Shown in pieces: positions 6,812 through 8,307 of a stretch of DNA of 8,307 bases (its first letter is position 1; every line of letters begins with the position of its first letter). Source of the DNA: an uncultured Lachnospiraceae bacterium (GTDB taxonomy: Bacteria; Bacillota; Clostridia; Lachnospirales; Lachnospiraceae); the NCBI GenBank assembly GCA_910588815.1, contig CAJUQY010000072.1, positions 1 to 8,307 of the forward strand, written 5' to 3'. The notes beneath the pieces are model-generated. The model ran no database searches and was not told the origin of the DNA. It saw only the letters and a list, made by a program, of their open reading frames with translations. The translations under genes and the position numbers were made by a program.

Positions 6812-7354
6812 TCAGGATGTTCGCCTGCCGAAACAAAACATGCTGAAAAAGGTGGTGATGCCGGGCGCACATTCATAGTCCATATGGCAGCGTTCGGCCA
6901 TATCCTTTACAAAGATACAGTAGGCCGACATGCAGGAATATTGAAGCTTCGGGAAGCGGCAGGGTTCACCGGACGTGAGGGCACAGGGATTGCAGAGACT
7001 GCAGCCGCTTACACCGATCATCAGTCCCGGTTCCCCGGCCTGGTCGATCAGCATGCGTGTCATCTGATTATGCTGTGCCTTTGCAGGCTTGATCTGTTCG
7101 TTATCCAGGGGATCGTTGATGTCCCACATGGTCTGCATGACCAGGGCCTGTTTCCAGGACAATACTTTTTTCTGCATCTCTTCCACCGTCCCGCAGTCCG
7201 GCGGACAGGCGTAATTGACCCCATATTTCCCACACAGGTTTTCTTCACACAGAGTCCGGAAATTAGGGACAAAGACCAGTTTGTCCGTATCGATCAGGGC
7301 GACATCCGCAAAGCCTATATCCAATGCCAGTTTCGTAAGCTCTGTTCCGTTCAT
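6812..7354 (-). CDS. DUF2284-type cysteine-rich putative metal-binding protein
   Basis: This is an intact 180-residue protein. The frame is open further upstream, but ATG at 7354 is chosen because AGGAGG lies 8 bases before it and family similarity begins there (MNGTELTKLALDIGF). Thirteen cysteines are present. An N-terminal cluster is C36, C41, C50 and C54, with GVNYACPPDCGTVEEM typical of DUF2284. A ferredoxin-like cluster is C118-x2-C121-x2-C124-x7-C132 (GCSLCNPCALTSGEPC). C141, C146, C156, C162 and C174 follow. No signal peptide is visible, so it is probably cytoplasmic and may bind an iron-sulphur cluster or another metal; the reaction is unknown for the family. It has its own promoter and probably no operon partner. 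It ends 15 bp from the last codon of adaptor 2, tail to tail. Confidence 0.88.
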   Translation of the reverse strand: MNGTELTKLALDIGFADVALIDTDKLVFVPNFRTLCEENLCGKYGVNYACPPDCGTVEEMQKKVLSWKQALVMQTMWDINDPLDNEQIKPAKAQHNQMTRMLIDQAGEPGLMIGVSGCSLCNPCALTSGEPCRFPKLQYSCMSAYCIFVKDMAERCHMDYECAPGITTFFSMFCFGRRTS

Positions 7355-7393
7355 AAGTGTTTCCTCCTCTTTTTCTTTCAGGCTTTTCTTTTC

Positions 7394-7422
7394 AGTATAT
7401 CTGTTTTTCCGAAAAAATACAA
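7394..7422 (-). promoter_or_regulatory. promoter of the DUF2284 gene
   Basis: On the minus strand TTGTAT (7422-7417) and TATACT (7399-7394) are exactly 17 bp apart, in an AT-rich stretch about 40 bases upstream of the ATG. The -10 box matches five of six consensus bases. Confidence 0.6.
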
Positions 7423-7431
7423 ATGGTTCTG

Positions 7432-7453
7432 TCATTGATTTTTCAATCAATGA
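7432..7453. promoter_or_regulatory. perfect 9-bp inverted repeat upstream of the DUF2284 promoter
   Basis: TCATTGATT (7432-7440) and AATCAATGA (7445-7453) are perfect complements around a 4-base centre. The element ends 9 bp upstream of the -35 box of the DUF2284 gene, where an activator would bind. No T run follows on the minus strand, so a terminator is unlikely. No regulator gene lies in the window. Confidence 0.45.
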
Positions 7454-7534
7454 TGTAATCGTTTTTTCAGTTGCCGCGTTTTTCAAACACAGGAAGAGAC
7501 ATTATTATTGAAAATGGAGTTTTATATAAAGACG

Positions 7535-7580
7535 CAGCCCCATGGAAGGGAGAGCCATCCGTGGGGCTGTATCTTTTTTT
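7535..7580. terminator. bidirectional Rho-independent terminator
   Basis: CAGCCCCATGGA (7535-7546) pairs with TCCGTGGGGCTG (7558-7569) in a 12-bp stem with one G-T pair and an 11-base loop. On the + strand a run of seven Ts (7574-7580) follows; on the minus strand the stem is followed by a TCTTT and AT-rich tail. It lies just after the minus-strand cotJC-like stop and so would end that transcript before the DUF2284 promoter. Confidence 0.85.
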
Positions 7581-7601
7581 CATATAGAGAATGGGAAAAG
7601 C

Positions 7602-8089
7602 TTATTTCCGGCAGCCGCAGCTGCAGCCTCCGCCGTCCAAGCCGTCGAAAGCCGGATTGAATGCATAGAAGTTTCTGGAATCCAGGTTATCCTGAACCAC
7701 CCGCATCGCTTCACCGAACCGCTGGAAGTGGATAATCTCCCGTTCACGGAGGAAGCGTATGGGGTCGCAGACTTCCGGATCCTTGACCAGCCGCAGAATA
7801 TTGTCATAGGTGAGCCTTGCTTTCTGTTCTGCGGCCATATCCTCATAGAGATCCGCAATGGGATCGCCGGTGGACTGGAACTGGCTGGCGCTGAAGGGGA
7901 AGCCGCCGGCGGCCTGGGGCCAGATTCCTGCCGTATGGTCAATATAGTAGGGGGCGAAGCCCTGTTCTTCCAGCTGTTCTGCCGTCAAGTTGCGGGTGAG
8001 CTGGTGGACGATGGTGGCAACGATCTCCAGATGGGCCAGTTCTTCGGTACCCAGAGAAGCAGCGGTAATGTTCCGCTTACTGTATTTTG
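7602..8089 (-). pseudogene. cotJC: CotJC-like manganese catalase / spore coat protein, 5'-truncated
   Basis: The minus strand reads the C-terminal two thirds of a manganese-catalase-family spore coat protein: GTEELAHLEIVATIVHQLTR (from about 8051), PFSASQFQSTGDPIADLYED, DMAAEQKARLTYDNILRL and LREREIIHFQRFGEAMR, ending FYAFNPAFDGLDGGGCSCGC at the stop (7602-7604). The Glu and His residues of GTEELAHLE and of the REREIIHFQRFGEA helix are the expected dimanganese ligands. CotJC of Bacillus is about 190 residues and begins with YEKKLQYP-like sequence. Here the roughly 65-70 N-terminal residues are missing and the frame is closed by TGA at 8195-8193 without an ATG or GTG. TTG at 7988 would give only 128 residues without the first ligands. 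It is therefore probably non-functional. The junction to foreign sequence lies about 8052-8090. It indicates a spore-forming host. Confidence 0.8.
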
Positions 8090-8307
8090 GGACGGGGCAT
8101 GATACAGTGGGATTCCCGATACATAGCTTCCCGGCATTTGAGAGGATAAAGAAGTATGATGAAAATGAAGATGAGGGGAATGTCGGGAAGCCTCATTCTA
8201 TCGGGGGTTGCGACACTCCGAGATGGGTAAATCTCTATGCGGCAGCTAATGACGATGTTTATTTATGATACGGAATGTAATGAACTCAGTTTGTCTATAT
8301 ATTCTTG
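8090..8307. other. stretch without a recognisable gene
   Basis: This AT-richer sequence lies upstream of the truncated cotJC-like gene. It contains neither the missing catalase N-terminus nor the cotJA/cotJB genes usually found before cotJC. A 39-codon minus-strand frame (8196-8077) begins MRLPDIPLIFIFIILL but has no ribosome site. I see no tRNA, repeat or insertion sequence end. Confidence 0.5.

Noticed and set aside
6884..7438. 184-codon + strand open frame opposite the DUF2284 gene
   Set aside because: The minus strand has the AGGAGG site, the promoter and the conserved cysteine pattern; the + frame lacks a ribosome site and family motifs.

Overview
The window looks like chromosomal DNA of a spore-forming Clostridia bacterium, probably a Lachnospiraceae-type gut organism. 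The grounds are strong GGAGG-type ribosome sites with mixed ATG/GTG starts, GC-rich coding sequence with AT-rich promoters, a CotJC-type spore coat catalase, a DUF2284 protein, a heptad-repeat coiled-coil protein of a kind common in this group, and an ABC efflux operon with long HlyD-like adaptors. These assignments come from protein motifs read by eye; no database search was possible.

Layout. Positions 80-761 (+) hold a remnant of an M20-family metallopeptidase that lacks both ends, carries a frameshift explained by a 16-bp tandem duplication, and has an apparent internal deletion. Positions 846-1469 (+) encode an intact coiled-coil protein built from 21-bp and 42-bp tandem repeats, closed by a strong terminator (1514-1560). 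A good sigma-A promoter (1574-1602) then leads into an ABC efflux operon on the + strand: intact ATPase (1732-2601), a possible tail of a first permease (about 2690-2830), a permease-like protein (2841-3731), adaptor 1 (3728-4876, interrupted by TGA where Trp is expected) and adaptor 2 (4948-6796, spread over three frames). The right end is on the minus strand: an intact DUF2284 protein (6812-7354) with a promoter and a palindrome upstream, a bidirectional terminator (7535-7580), and a 5'-truncated cotJC-like gene (7602 to about 8089). Positions 8090-8307 hold no gene I can recognise.

How it fits together. The ATPase would energise the permease in the membrane, and the two anchored HlyD-like adaptors would form the extracytoplasmic part of an exporter. 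With one permease largely missing and both adaptors broken, the exporter is probably non-functional and only the ATPase is clearly intact. The main theme is concentrated gene decay: five of the eight protein loci are broken or truncated and a sixth, the permease-like protein, is doubtful. The single-base indels in adaptor 2 could be assembly or base-calling errors. The 16-bp duplication and the missing gene segments are less easily explained that way. I found no convincing new defence, mobile or RNA-based system.
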